Shown: piece by piece, positions 1 to 6,470 of the stretch | How the letters are laid out: each line of letters opens with the position of its first letter | Numbering within the stretch: position 1 is the stretch's first letter | Assembly: GCA_003552365.1 (NCBI GenBank) | Contig: PUKR01000258.1 | Coordinates: 1-6,569 of the forward strand | Source: Syntrophomonadaceae bacterium | Lineage (GTDB): Bacteria; Bacillota; Dethiobacteria; DTU022 | Direction of reading: 5' to 3' | DNA length: 6,569 bases | Translations under genes and position numbers: made by a program | The notes under the pieces: generated by a model | Told to the model about the DNA's origin: nothing | Database searches by the model: none | What the model saw: only the letters and a program-made list of their open reading frames with translations

Positions 1-599
1 ACCGGATCGAGAGGCTCCCTGGTCGGGCCGGCGCTGACCAGGGCTTTAATCCCTTTAAATTCTTTCGGTTTTAATACCGCCTTAGTATAGGCAAGGATAT
101 CTACCGGCTCGGGCATGCGCCCTTTGCCGTAAACCCCGCAGGCCAGCTCCCCGGCCTCCGGGTCCATTATATGGCAGCCGTGCCCTTGCAGCTTAAGCAG
201 GTTTTCCCGGAGGGTAGGATGTTCATACATATTAATATTCATCGCCGGCACTATTACAACCGGGCATTCGGCAGCCAGGTATAAAGTGGTGAGCAAATTG
301 TCGGCCATGCCGGAAGCCATTTTGGCAATGGTATTAGCTGTAGCTGGGGCGATTACCACCACATCGGCTCCTTCAAGCAGGCCGATGTGCCTGATCCGCT
401 CACCTGATCTTTCGGCGTACATTTCCGTGTAAACAGGCCTTTCGGTCAGGGATTGAAAGGTCAGGGGGGCAATAAACTCGGTGGCTGCCGGGGTCATTAC
501 CACCTGCACTTCAGCACCGCTTTTAACAAAAAGCCTGGCCAGTTCGGCAGCCTTATAGGCGGCGATGCCGCCGGTTACTCCTAAAATAACTTTTCGCAA
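1..599 (-). CDS. coaBC: CoaBC bifunctional phosphopantothenoylcysteine decarboxylase/phosphopantothenate-cysteine ligase, 5' part only
   Basis: In coenzyme A synthesis this cytoplasmic flavoprotein joins cysteine to 4'-phosphopantothenate (CoaB) and then decarboxylates the product to 4'-phosphopantetheine (CoaC). About 199 codons are present, with the frame open to the left edge. They cover the whole CoaC domain and the first residues of CoaB. Visible motifs are the flavin-binding start LRKVILGVTGGIAAYK (1-16), the likely catalytic His71 in RHIGLLEGAD, APATANTIAKMASGMADN (84-101), the substrate-binding PAMNINM (118-124, Asn121) and ACGVYGKGRMPEP with the likely active Cys154. The linker then leads into the CoaB opening VSAGPTREPLDP, where the window ends. 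The TTG start at 599 is chosen because AGGAG lies 8 nt upstream; an in-frame GTG at 608 would sit directly on that site. It begins 11 nt after the rpoZ stop and is probably co-transcribed. The frame is intact and identification is secure; the CoaB half lies outside the window. Confidence 0.95.
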   Translation of the reverse strand, partial: MRKVILGVTGGIAAYKAAELARLFVKSGAEVQVVMTPAATEFIAPLTFQSLTERPVYTEMYAERSGERIRHIGLLEGADVVVIAPATANTIAKMASGMADNLLTTLYLAAECPVVIVPAMNINMYEHPTLRENLLKLQGHGCHIMDPEAGELACGVYGKGRMPEPVDILAYTKAVLKPKEFKGIKALVSAGPTREPLDP

Positions 600-607
600 G
601 GCTAACA

Positions 608-612
608 CTCCT
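608..612 (-). promoter_or_regulatory. Ribosome binding site deciding the coaBC start
   Basis: AGGAG on the minus strand overlaps the last bases of the rpoZ stop codon and lies 8 nt before the TTG at 599. This spacing supports TTG rather than the upstream in-frame GTG (608-606), which would leave no room for a ribosome binding site. Confidence 0.7.
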
Positions 613-817
613 ACTTGATCCCGTCACGGATGCGTTCGTACTCGATATTACCGACTTCTATTTCATGCAGAGCAGTGGCAACATCATTCTGGTAACCCTT
701 TTTAGTCGTTCTGGTGCTTCCGTTACGCAGTTGACGGGCTCTTTTTGCCGAGGCAATTACCAGCGTATACTTGCTGTCAAAGTGCTTGACAAGATCATCA
801 ATAGAAGGATAAATCAT
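611..817 (-). CDS. rpoZ: DNA-directed RNA polymerase omega subunit
   Basis: Small subunit that binds the beta' subunit and helps assemble and stabilise RNA polymerase. The protein is 68 residues, usual for the short Gram-positive form. It starts MIYPSIDDLV and carries the conserved helix SKYTLVIASAKRARQL (residues 18-33), the core of the omega fold that contacts beta'. The C-terminal part (ATALHEIEVGNIEYERI) matches the family's second helix region. The ATG at 817 is chosen because GGAGGTG lies 6 nt upstream; the GTG three codons earlier (826) is part of that ribosome binding site and is unlikely to be used. The gene overlaps the end of gmk by 20 nt in another frame, suggesting translational coupling, and is followed 11 nt later by coaBC. 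The gmk-rpoZ-coaBC order is conserved in Firmicutes. Confidence 0.95.
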   Translation of the reverse strand: MIYPSIDDLVKHFDSKYTLVIASAKRARQLRNGSTRTTKKGYQNDVATALHEIEVGNIEYERIRDGIK

Positions 818-1421
818 TTTTTTCACCTCCCCAGCAAGGCGGCCTGGCTCCCCGGCTCACCCTGCTTTTTTCCGCGTCAATTATTGAGGCAATTAATAAA
901 GCGGCATTTTTCACGGTATCATTAACCACCAGGTAATCATAGAAGCGATACGCTGCCATTTCCCTGCGCGCCGTTTCCAGGCGTGCAAAGATTTTATCCG
1001 GTTCTTCAGTGCCTCTTCCGGTAATTCTTTTCTCAAGATCCGCCATGGAGGGCGGGGCCAGGAAAATTGAAACCGCATCCGGCTCCTTTTCCCTGATTTG
1101 CTCGGCTCCCTGGACATCAATTTCCAGGATGAGATCTTCACCTTTATCAAGGAGTTCCCGGACTTTGTCCCGCCGGGTCCCGTAATAATGATCATGGACC
1201 ACCGCCCACTCGAGAAAAGAGCCGTTATTGATCATTTCTTTAAAACAGGAGGTTGTGGTAAAATTGTATTCTTTTCCATCAACTTCACCGGGCCGGGGCG
1301 GGCGGGTTGTAGTTGACACCGACAACTTGAGGGCGTCCCTGATCTTGAGCAAAAATCGGCAAACAGTACCCTTGCCCACTCCGGAAGGCCCGGATATAAT
1401 CAAAAGAATACCTTCAGCCAT
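798..1421 (-). CDS. gmk: Guanylate kinase
   Basis: Phosphorylates GMP to GDP with ATP, feeding GTP, dGTP and (p)ppGpp pools in the cytoplasm. The 207-residue length is normal. The P-loop is GPSGVGKGT (11-19). The GMP-binding segment follows as SVSTTTRPPRPGEVDG (34-49, with Arg40 and Arg43), then FLEWA (69-73) and YYGT (79-82). IDVQGAEQIR (near 100-109) and the lid-region RGTEEPDKIFARL complete the kinase. In several Firmicutes the enzyme is inhibited by (p)ppGpp; that is family knowledge, not seen here. The ATG at 1421 has GGGAGGT 5 nt upstream. The last 17 or so residues (GARPPCWGGEKNDLSFY) look unconserved and are encoded over the rpoZ ribosome binding site and first codons. It follows remA by 17 nt. 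Confidence 0.97.
   Translation of the reverse strand: MAEGILLIISGPSGVGKGTVCRFLLKIRDALKLSVSTTTRPPRPGEVDGKEYNFTTTSCFKEMINNGSFLEWAVVHDHYYGTRRDKVRELLDKGEDLILEIDVQGAEQIREKEPDAVSIFLAPPSMADLEKRITGRGTEEPDKIFARLETARREMAAYRFYDYLVVNDTVKNAALLIASIIDAEKSRVSRGARPPCWGGEKNDLSFY
824..830 (-). promoter_or_regulatory. Ribosome binding site of rpoZ inside the gmk coding sequence
   Basis: A near-perfect GGAGGTG on the minus strand, preceded by further G residues, lies 6 nt before the rpoZ ATG at 817. It falls within the last codons of gmk, so ribosomes finishing gmk pass over it. It decides the rpoZ start in favour of ATG 817. Confidence 0.8.
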
Positions 1422-1438
1422 TTATTACCTCCCGTTAC

Positions 1439-1711
1439 CTATTCCGCTTCTTCAGTTTCAACTACTACTTCTTTTGACTGTAAACGGTGCTTAACTGTTT
1501 CGGGTTGGACTGCAGACAGGATTATATGGCCGCTGTCAGCCACAATAACCGCCCTGGTCCGCCGTCCATAAGTGGCATCAATTAGCATCCCCCGATCGCG
1601 GGCTTCACTGATTACTCTTTTTACCGGCGCCGATTCAGGGCTGATAATAGCAATGATCCGGCTTGCTGAGACTATGTTGCCAAACCCGATATTGATCAGC
1701 TTGATGCTCAT
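1439..1711 (-). CDS. remA: RemA family DNA-binding regulator (DUF370/YlzA)
   Basis: In Bacillus subtilis RemA activates extracellular matrix and osmoprotection genes, forming ring-shaped oligomers that bind DNA through arginines. This 90-residue protein matches closely over the conserved core: IKLINIGFGNIVSASRI, then SPESAPVKRVISEARDRG, DATYGRRTRAV and ILSAVQPETV. Arg18, Arg50 and Arg51, which matter for DNA binding in B. subtilis, are at the same positions, as is Pro29, so DNA binding is probably kept. The acidic tail (KEVVVETEEAE) is variable in the family. The ATG at 1711 has AAGGGGG 8 nt upstream. The gene lies 18 nt after yicC and 17 nt before gmk, its usual place in Firmicutes. Its targets here are unknown; many RemA-bearing Clostridia lack the B. 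subtilis matrix operons, so the role may differ. Confidence 0.95.
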   Translation of the reverse strand: MSIKLINIGFGNIVSASRIIAIISPESAPVKRVISEARDRGMLIDATYGRRTRAVIVADSGHIILSAVQPETVKHRLQSKEVVVETEEAE

Positions 1712-1729
1712 AATAAAAACCCCCTTCGT

Positions 1730-2605
1730 TTACTCCAAATTCTGAACCTGCTCACGAATTTTTTCCAACTCTGCTTTCAATTCCACAACAATGTTTGTCA
1801 GTGGATAATCCCCGGATTTTGACCCGATTGTATTTACTTCACGAAATATTTCCTGGGCGATAAAATCAAGCTTGCGCCCGGCAGGAACGGTTCCATTCAA
1901 GTTGGCACGAAAAGCTTCGATATGGCTTTTTAACCGAACCAGTTCTTCGTCGACTCCCATGCGTTCCACCTGGATCCCGATTTCCATCATCAGGCGGGAC
2001 TCTTCAAACTGACCGGCCAGCAACTCTTCAAACTTTTGTTCCAGGCGCCGGCGGCATTCTGCTTTGGCCTCTTCGGCCAGCCCGGTAGCGGTGGCCACCT
2101 GTTCTTCAAGCCTGCCGCATCTTTCCAGCAGGTCCCGGCATAAGTTTTCCCCCTCGGCGCGGCGCTGTTCGATAAGCTGGTCCAGGGCTTCCCGCAAGGC
2201 GGCGCTGACAACCGGCCAGGCCTGTTCTTCAGTCAGGGCAATAGCACCGGTTTTAAAGAGTTCCGGCATCTGTAATAAGTGCTCCGTTTTAATATTATCT
2301 TCGATTCCCAGGTGCCGGCAGAGTTCCTGCAGAGAATAATAGTAATTTTCGGCAAGGTCATAATTAATTTTCACCTGGCGCAGGCCGGCGGGAATTTCTT
2401 CCAGGGTGATGCTCCCTTCAATTCGCCCTCTTTTAATTGATTCCTGCAGCATGCGCCGCACCCGGTCTTCTAAAAAGTACAGTTCCCGCGGCATGCGTAA
2501 AGAAAAGTCGGAATAACGGTGGTTAACGGAGCGAAGCTCAGCCGTAATTGTAAAGCCTTCCTGAGAGCTGCTGCCGCGACCGTAACCGGTCATGCTGCTG
2601 ATCAA
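1730..2605 (-). CDS. yicC: YicC/YloC family endoribonuclease
   Basis: YicC-family proteins, long annotated only as stress-induced, are now described as endoribonucleases acting in RNA turnover; E. coli YicC is linked to decay of the small RNA RyhB. The 291-residue protein has the normal family length. The N-terminal YicC domain begins MISSMTGYGRGSS and continues through ELRSVNHRYSDFSLRMPREL. A helical middle follows (near 130-200, rich in Glu, Arg and Leu). The C-terminal DUF1732 part carries RLKSHIEAFRANL, GRKLDFIAQEIFREVNTIGS and VVELKAELEKIREQVQNLE. The start is a TTG at 2605, supported by AAGGA 10 nt upstream and by the family's usual residues before SMTGYG. An ATG at 2593 is the alternative, but its spacing to that site is poor. 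It is the first gene of the leftward operon. Its biological substrate in this organism cannot be inferred. Confidence 0.93.
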   Translation of the reverse strand: MISSMTGYGRGSSSQEGFTITAELRSVNHRYSDFSLRMPRELYFLEDRVRRMLQESIKRGRIEGSITLEEIPAGLRQVKINYDLAENYYYSLQELCRHLGIEDNIKTEHLLQMPELFKTGAIALTEEQAWPVVSAALREALDQLIEQRRAEGENLCRDLLERCGRLEEQVATATGLAEEAKAECRRRLEQKFEELLAGQFEESRLMMEIGIQVERMGVDEELVRLKSHIEAFRANLNGTVPAGRKLDFIAQEIFREVNTIGSKSGDYPLTNIVVELKAELEKIREQVQNLE

Positions 2606-2822
2606 TATATAGTCATCCTTTCGGTATATTTCATTTCAATAACAGCTATTTAATGCAAATCTCTTTGTTCTACTTGCTAAAGCGTCAAGTTACACAGTTA
2701 TTTGCTGGATTAATATTAACATCAATTGGAGGCGATCTCAAGGAATATTTAAGCAGTCCCCGGCCCTTGAATTTGCCATGTTTATTAATACCAATTATAC
2801 TGGATTGCGGAGGTGGGAAAAA
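2606..2822. other. Divergent intergenic region between yicC and rqcH
   Basis: This 217-nt, A/T-richer stretch separates two outward-facing transcription units and should hold promoters for both. On the plus strand a good promoter lies at its right end. On the minus strand I could not find a well-spaced -35/-10 pair for yicC: a TTGACG-like hexamer occurs (near 2684-2689) but lacks a matching -10 at 16-19 nt. I see no small gene with a credible ribosome binding site, no strong hairpin followed by T residues, and no riboswitch or T-box hallmarks. Confidence 0.6.
2773..2801 (+). promoter_or_regulatory. Putative sigma-A promoter of rqcH
   Basis: TTGCCA (2773-2778) and TATACT (2796-2801) each match the sigma-A consensus in five of six bases and are separated by exactly 17 nt. 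The expected transcription start is near 2807-2809, only about 15 nt before the GTG start and at the edge of the ribosome binding site GGAGGTG (2809-2815). This is a prediction from sequence only. Confidence 0.55.
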
Positions 2823-4553
2823 GTGTCTTTCGATACCTTGATCATGAAAGCAGTAAAAGATCAATTAGAAAAAGAGTTTACAGGATCGCCGGTGCAAAAA
2901 GTTTATGAAAATGATCGGGGGGAAATTATTCTCCACCTCTATTCTCATGGCCGGCAGCCGGGACTGCTACTTTCGGCGAACCCGCAATACGCCCGCGTTC
3001 ACATGACTTACGGCCGTTTTAAGCACAAGGAGCAACCTTCCCCTTTCTGCATGTTGCTCAGAAAATACCTGGTTGGCGGCAGGGCCAGGGCCTTTTCCAA
3101 CCCAGCCCTGGAGCGTATTTTGGAAATTGAGTTTGACCCTCCCTACGGCATGCCAGCCACCAGGTTGGTTGCTGAAATCATGGATCGGCGCAGCAACTTG
3201 ATCCTGGTCGATGAAAAAGGGATTATCCTGGGCGCGGTTAAAACAGTTTCCTGGGATAAAAACCCCAAAAGGGCAATTCAACCCGGAGAACCTTACCGCC
3301 CGGTACCGCCTCAGGTCAGGCTAAACCCGCTGGAAATGAGCATAGACCGTTTTTCAGCTTTTTTTAACTTTTTTTTGCAGGAAAATAAACCGCCTGAAAT
3401 AGCCCTGCTTAATGCGGTTAAAGGTTTGAGCCCGCTGGTAGCCAAAGAAGCGCTTTACCGCAGCAGGTGGGCTGACCAAACCTCCCCGGGCTACGCGGAA
3501 GAACAATTATTTGAAACGGTAAAAATGATCTTTTTAGATGCGGAAGCAGGGCGTTTTGAACCGGTTCTCATAACCGGCCGAAGGCTGTATTCAGCAATTA
3601 AGCTTACTCACCTGCCCGCAGACGAGCAGGTAAAATATGATAACGTCAGTGAAATGCTCGATCAGTTTTATGGAAATATAATTATGGAAGAGCAAGAGAA
3701 GCAGCTGAAATCACAACTGAAAAATACAATCGACAAGCGCTTGAAAAGCCTGTTTAAAAAAAAGAAACAGCAGGAAAAAGAGCTGGAAGCTTCCACTAAA
3801 GCGCCACGACACCGGCTTTACGGGGAATTGCTGCTGGCTTACAGCCATGAAGTGCCCCGCGGAGCGGAAAGAGCGGTATTGACCAATTTTTATAACCCGG
3901 AAGAAAATGTAGAAATTCCCCTGGATCCGGCCAAATCGGTCAGCGAAAACGCCCAGCACCACTTGAACCGTTATCAAAAAGCCAAAAAAGGGCGGCAAAA
4001 AATTCGCAGGCAGTTAAATAAGACCAGGGCAGAGATTGAATACTGTCAAAATTTATCCTACTCCCTGGAAAACAGCGACTATTCATCCCTGGAAGAAATC
4101 AGGCAGGAGATGATCGAGACCGGTTACCTGCGCGAAAAGAGCAAAGACAGGGGTAAAAGAAAAGAACCAGGTGTCCCGCAACCTTATAAATTTAAGTCTT
4201 CAGCAGGACATACCATCCTGGTCGGGCGTAATAACCGCCAGAATGATTATGTGACCTTTAAAGCTGCCGCCCGTAACGATACCTGGTTTCATGCCCGGGA
4301 TATCCCCGGTGGGCACGTGGTCTTGAAAGAAGCTCCTTATCCGCCACCGGAACAGGATATCGAAGAAGCGGCCTTTTTAGCGGCTTATTTTAGCCGGGGC
4401 AAAGACAGCAGCGCAGTCGATATCGATTATACAGAAATCCGCCATGTGCGCCGCAGGCCGGGAGGCAAACCAGGGTTCGTGTTCTATGAAAACTATAACA
4501 CCGTCACCGCTAACCCATCCGACCCGGAGCTGCGTAAAAAATTTGCTTTATAA
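2823..4553 (+). CDS. rqcH: RqcH, NFACT-family ribosome quality control factor (alanine tailing)
   Basis: RqcH binds 50S subunits carrying stalled peptidyl-tRNA and recruits tRNA-Ala to add C-terminal alanine tails that mark the chain for proteolysis. Older annotations call it fibronectin-binding protein FbpA. The protein is 576 residues, as usual. NFACT-N spans roughly 1-190, opening with SFDTLIMKAV and including LLLSANPQYARVH (48-60), FCMLLRKYLVGG (75-86) and EIMDRRSNLILVDE (118-131). A helix-hairpin-helix follows (GLSPLVAKEA, 201-210). Charged coiled-coil helices lie at about 288-325 and 373-440. The NFACT-R domain (454-560) includes HTILVGRNNRQNDYVTFK and WFHARDIPGGHVV (488-500). The B. 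subtilis DR motif (Asp97-Arg98) reads Glu97-Arg98 here. GTG at 2823 is chosen because GGAGGTG lies 7 nt upstream and the family starts MSFD; an ATG 45 nt upstream is unsupported. It is transcribed alone, divergent from yicC. Confidence 0.94.
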   Translation: MSFDTLIMKAVKDQLEKEFTGSPVQKVYENDRGEIILHLYSHGRQPGLLLSANPQYARVHMTYGRFKHKEQPSPFCMLLRKYLVGGRARAFSNPALERILEIEFDPPYGMPATRLVAEIMDRRSNLILVDEKGIILGAVKTVSWDKNPKRAIQPGEPYRPVPPQVRLNPLEMSIDRFSAFFNFFLQENKPPEIALLNAVKGLSPLVAKEALYRSRWADQTSPGYAEEQLFETVKMIFLDAEAGRFEPVLITGRRLYSAIKLTHLPADEQVKYDNVSEMLDQFYGNIIMEEQEKQLKSQLKNTIDKRLKSLFKKKKQQEKELEASTKAPRHRLYGELLLAYSHEVPRGAERAVLTNFYNPEENVEIPLDPAKSVSENAQHHLNRYQKAKKGRQKIRRQLNKTRAEIEYCQNLSYSLENSDYSSLEEIRQEMIETGYLREKSKDRGKRKEPGVPQPYKFKSSAGHTILVGRNNRQNDYVTFKAAARNDTWFHARDIPGGHVVLKEAPYPPPEQDIEEAAFLAAYFSRGKDSSAVDIDYTEIRHVRRRPGGKPGFVFYENYNTVTANPSDPELRKKFAL

Positions 4554-4626
4554 GCAGGCGAGCTGTGGGCTTTTATTTCAGAAAGTGTAACCCACTGCCT
4601 TGCAGCAAATAAGCAGAAGCAGGGAT
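4554..4626. other. Convergent gap between rqcH and rluD
   Basis: This 73-nt stretch lies between the stop codons of two converging genes. A shared terminator would be expected, but I see only weak pairings: GTGGG with CCCAC over a 21-nt loop, and a 4-bp CTGC/GCAG stem with a 3-nt loop (4595-4605). Neither is followed by a T run on either strand. No gene fits here. Confidence 0.5.
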
Positions 4627-5640
4627 TCACATATCTTTAAGGATTAGCAGGCCTTCTCTAAAATAATCCGGCAGGGGAACACTAAACTCCATTTGTTCCC
4701 CGCTGCCGGGATGTAAAAAAGTGACTTTGCGGGCATGCAGGGCATGTGGCTCCGCCAGCTGCACAGGAAGATCTTCCCACGTCCGGCCACCGTAAGTTTG
4801 GTCGCCGGCGACCGGGTGTCCCCTGTGGGCCATGTGTACCCTGATCTGGTGGGTCCGTCCCGTTTCAAGGTTAAGCCTGAGCAGGCTGTAACCCTTAAAA
4901 TATTTAAGAACCCGGTAGCTGGTAATCGCTTCTTTACCACCCGGCACTACTGCCATTTTCTTTCGGTGCCTGGGATGCCGGGCAATCGGGGCTTCAATTC
5001 GCCCGGTAGCTGGTTCAACCCGGCCCTTAACCAGGGCAATATATTCACGTTTAAGCTTTCTGCCACTAAGCTGGCCGGAAAGGCTGTGGTGGGCGGCATC
5101 ATTTTTTGCCACCAGCAGCAGCCCTGAAGTGTCTTTGTCAAGCCGATGAACAATTCCGGGCCGCATTACGCCCCCGATCCCGGAAAGATCGCGGCAGTGA
5201 TACAAGAGGGCGTTAACCAGGGTTTCTTTAAGGTGACCCGGACCCGGGTGAACAACCATTCCGCGGGGCTTGTTAACCACTAAAAGATCCGAATCTTCAA
5301 AAACAATCTCCAGGGGAATATTCTCGGGAGCTACCTGATATTTTTCAACCGGGGGCATTGAGATGATTACCAGGTCACCGGTTTTTAGGCGATAATTTTT
5401 ATCCATACAAACCGAAGAATTAATTATAACCCGGCCGGTTTCTATCAGTTTTTGCAACCTGCTGCGTGATTGCCCGGACAACTGCCCGGACAGGAATTTA
5501 TCCAGGCGCACACCATCAGCTTCTGACTGCATAATTATTTCTTCTTTACCGGAAAAACTTTCACTTTCCCGGGCGGTAGCATTTCCCGGAGCGTAGTTTA
5601 CTTTTTTTTGTTCCCTGTCATTTTCTTCCCGACTATTCAT
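4627..5640 (-). CDS. rluD: RluD-family 23S rRNA pseudouridine synthase
   Basis: Converts specific uridines in RNA, typically in large-subunit rRNA, to pseudouridine; the closest Bacillus counterpart is YlyB. The 337-residue product has an S4 RNA-binding domain (about 43-96, GVRLDKFLSGQLSG to TGDLVIISMP) and then the catalytic domain. That domain shows LLVVNKPRGMVVHPGPGH (119-136), GIVHRLDKDTSGLLLVAKND (162-181) with the likely catalytic Asp168, REYIALVKG, and GRTHQIRVHMAHRGHPVAGD (261-280). The ATG at 5640 overlaps the lgt end by 8 nt and has AAAGGT 8 nt upstream. This gives a charged 36-residue tail before the usual start. An ATG at 5532 would give 301 residues, near the common family length, but has a weaker ribosome binding site. 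The exact uridine target cannot be told from sequence; RluC/RluD-type subfamilies are similar. Confidence 0.92.
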   Translation of the reverse strand: MNSREENDREQKKVNYAPGNATARESESFSGKEEIIMQSEADGVRLDKFLSGQLSGQSRSRLQKLIETGRVIINSSVCMDKNYRLKTGDLVIISMPPVEKYQVAPENIPLEIVFEDSDLLVVNKPRGMVVHPGPGHLKETLVNALLYHCRDLSGIGGVMRPGIVHRLDKDTSGLLLVAKNDAAHHSLSGQLSGRKLKREYIALVKGRVEPATGRIEAPIARHPRHRKKMAVVPGGKEAITSYRVLKYFKGYSLLRLNLETGRTHQIRVHMAHRGHPVAGDQTYGGRTWEDLPVQLAEPHALHARKVTFLHPGSGEQMEFSVPLPDYFREGLLILKDM

Positions 5641-6466
5641 CACCGGGCACCTTTCTTTTCTTCCTTTTGCGGCGGGATGAGCGAGATCCGTCCTTATAAA
5701 CAACGGGGTCACCGGCCCTGGCCGTTCTGCGCTTTTGGGTTCGGGTAAAAATTACGAGCAAAAAAACTGAAATGACCGTTATTAAAAGGCTAAAAACCTG
5801 GGCCTGGGATAAACCCAGCCAGTAAACCGGTTCATAGCGGAAAAATTCGGTAGAAAAACGCAAAAGTCCATAAAAAGCAAACAGGGCCAGGAGGATGAAT
5901 CCGATGAAGGGCCTTTTGGGGCGGATCAGCCTGAGGATAACAAAAATCAAAATTGCTCCCAGGGCGGCATATAGCTGAACCGGGTGGCGCAAAAGGTCAT
6001 CATGCATACTTGCCGGCAAAGCCCAGGGGAGATTGCTTTCCAGGCCGTAACAGCAGCCGTTTAAAAAACAGCCGATCCGGCCGAAGCCATAACCCAGGGC
6101 CAGGTAAGGGGCCAGGAGATCCGCTGTTTTCAAAAATCCGATTTTGCGACGGCTGCTCCAAAAATAAACAATAATTACTGCTAAAAATAGACCGCCGAAA
6201 AAAGATAATCCGGCAAACCGGGCGAACAGGATTTCAGCAGGGTTGGCGGAAAAGTATTCCCAGTTGAGGGCAACATACAACAAGCGGGCCCCCACAAGCC
6301 CTGCAAAGATCGAAATGATAACCGCCTCCAGGAGATGATCCGGGTTAACGTTTTCCCCGGGAGCCTGCCGGTACAGGGCAATTGAAGAAATAACTACGGC
6401 CAGGGCAATCATCAATCCATAAGAATGGATTGTAAAGTTGCCAAACTCAAACAGCACAGGATACAA
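5633..6466 (-). CDS. lgt: Prolipoprotein diacylglyceryl transferase
   Basis: Membrane enzyme that moves diacylglycerol from phosphatidylglycerol onto the lipobox cysteine of prolipoproteins, the first step of lipoprotein maturation. The protein is 277 residues with about seven hydrophobic segments. Family marks are FTIHSYGLM (11-19), GARLLYV (59-65), GLSFFGGLF (86-94), the signature GRIGCFLNGCCYG (129-141, Arg130 and Asn136), RHPVQLYAA (160-168) and YGLLRFSTEFFR (199-210). In the last, Tyr199, Arg203 and Glu207 match E. coli Tyr235, Arg239 and Glu243. The E. coli His103 position is Phe90. A strongly basic cytoplasmic tail (RRKRKKRK near 265-272) ends the protein. The TTG at 6466 is chosen: AGGAG lies 8 nt upstream and the start falls 4 nt after the lspA stop. 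An ATG at 6514 would read through lspA in another frame with unrelated residues. It lies between lspA and rluD, overlapping rluD by 8 nt. Confidence 0.94.
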   Translation of the reverse strand: MYPVLFEFGNFTIHSYGLMIALAVVISSIALYRQAPGENVNPDHLLEAVIISIFAGLVGARLLYVALNWEYFSANPAEILFARFAGLSFFGGLFLAVIIVYFWSSRRKIGFLKTADLLAPYLALGYGFGRIGCFLNGCCYGLESNLPWALPASMHDDLLRHPVQLYAALGAILIFVILRLIRPKRPFIGFILLALFAFYGLLRFSTEFFRYEPVYWLGLSQAQVFSLLITVISVFLLVIFTRTQKRRTARAGDPVVYKDGSRSSRRKRKKRKVPGDE

Positions 6467-6470
6467 GTAA

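Noticed and set aside
2606..2700. Promoter for the yicC operon from TTGACG-like hexamer on the minus strand
   Set aside because: No acceptable -10 hexamer occurs 16-19 nt downstream, so I could not support a specific promoter.
2778..2822. Upstream ATG start for rqcH giving 15 extra residues
   Set aside because: The extra residues do not fit the family start (MSFD), the ATG lacks a ribosome binding site, and it lies upstream of the predicted transcription start.
2653..2841. A 62-codon plus-strand frame in the yicC-rqcH gap
   Set aside because: No ribosome binding site precedes its ATG, it runs out of frame into rqcH, and the product has no recognisable features. A leader peptide is possible but unsupported.
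4554..4626. Possible bidirectional terminator between rqcH and rluD
   Set aside because: The only pairings are short (4-5 bp), one with a 21-nt loop, and no T run follows on either strand.
4735..5127. A 130-codon open frame on the plus strand
   Set aside because: It lies wholly inside the well-supported rluD gene on the other strand, has no ribosome binding site I can see, and its translation shows no family motif; it is an antisense shadow.
5471..5492. Short tandem repeat (TGCCCGGACA twice, 12-nt period) within rluD
   Set aside because: It encodes the repeated SGQ residues in the S4 domain; two copies within a coding sequence are explained by codon and residue repetition and show no sign of a mobile or regulatory repeat.
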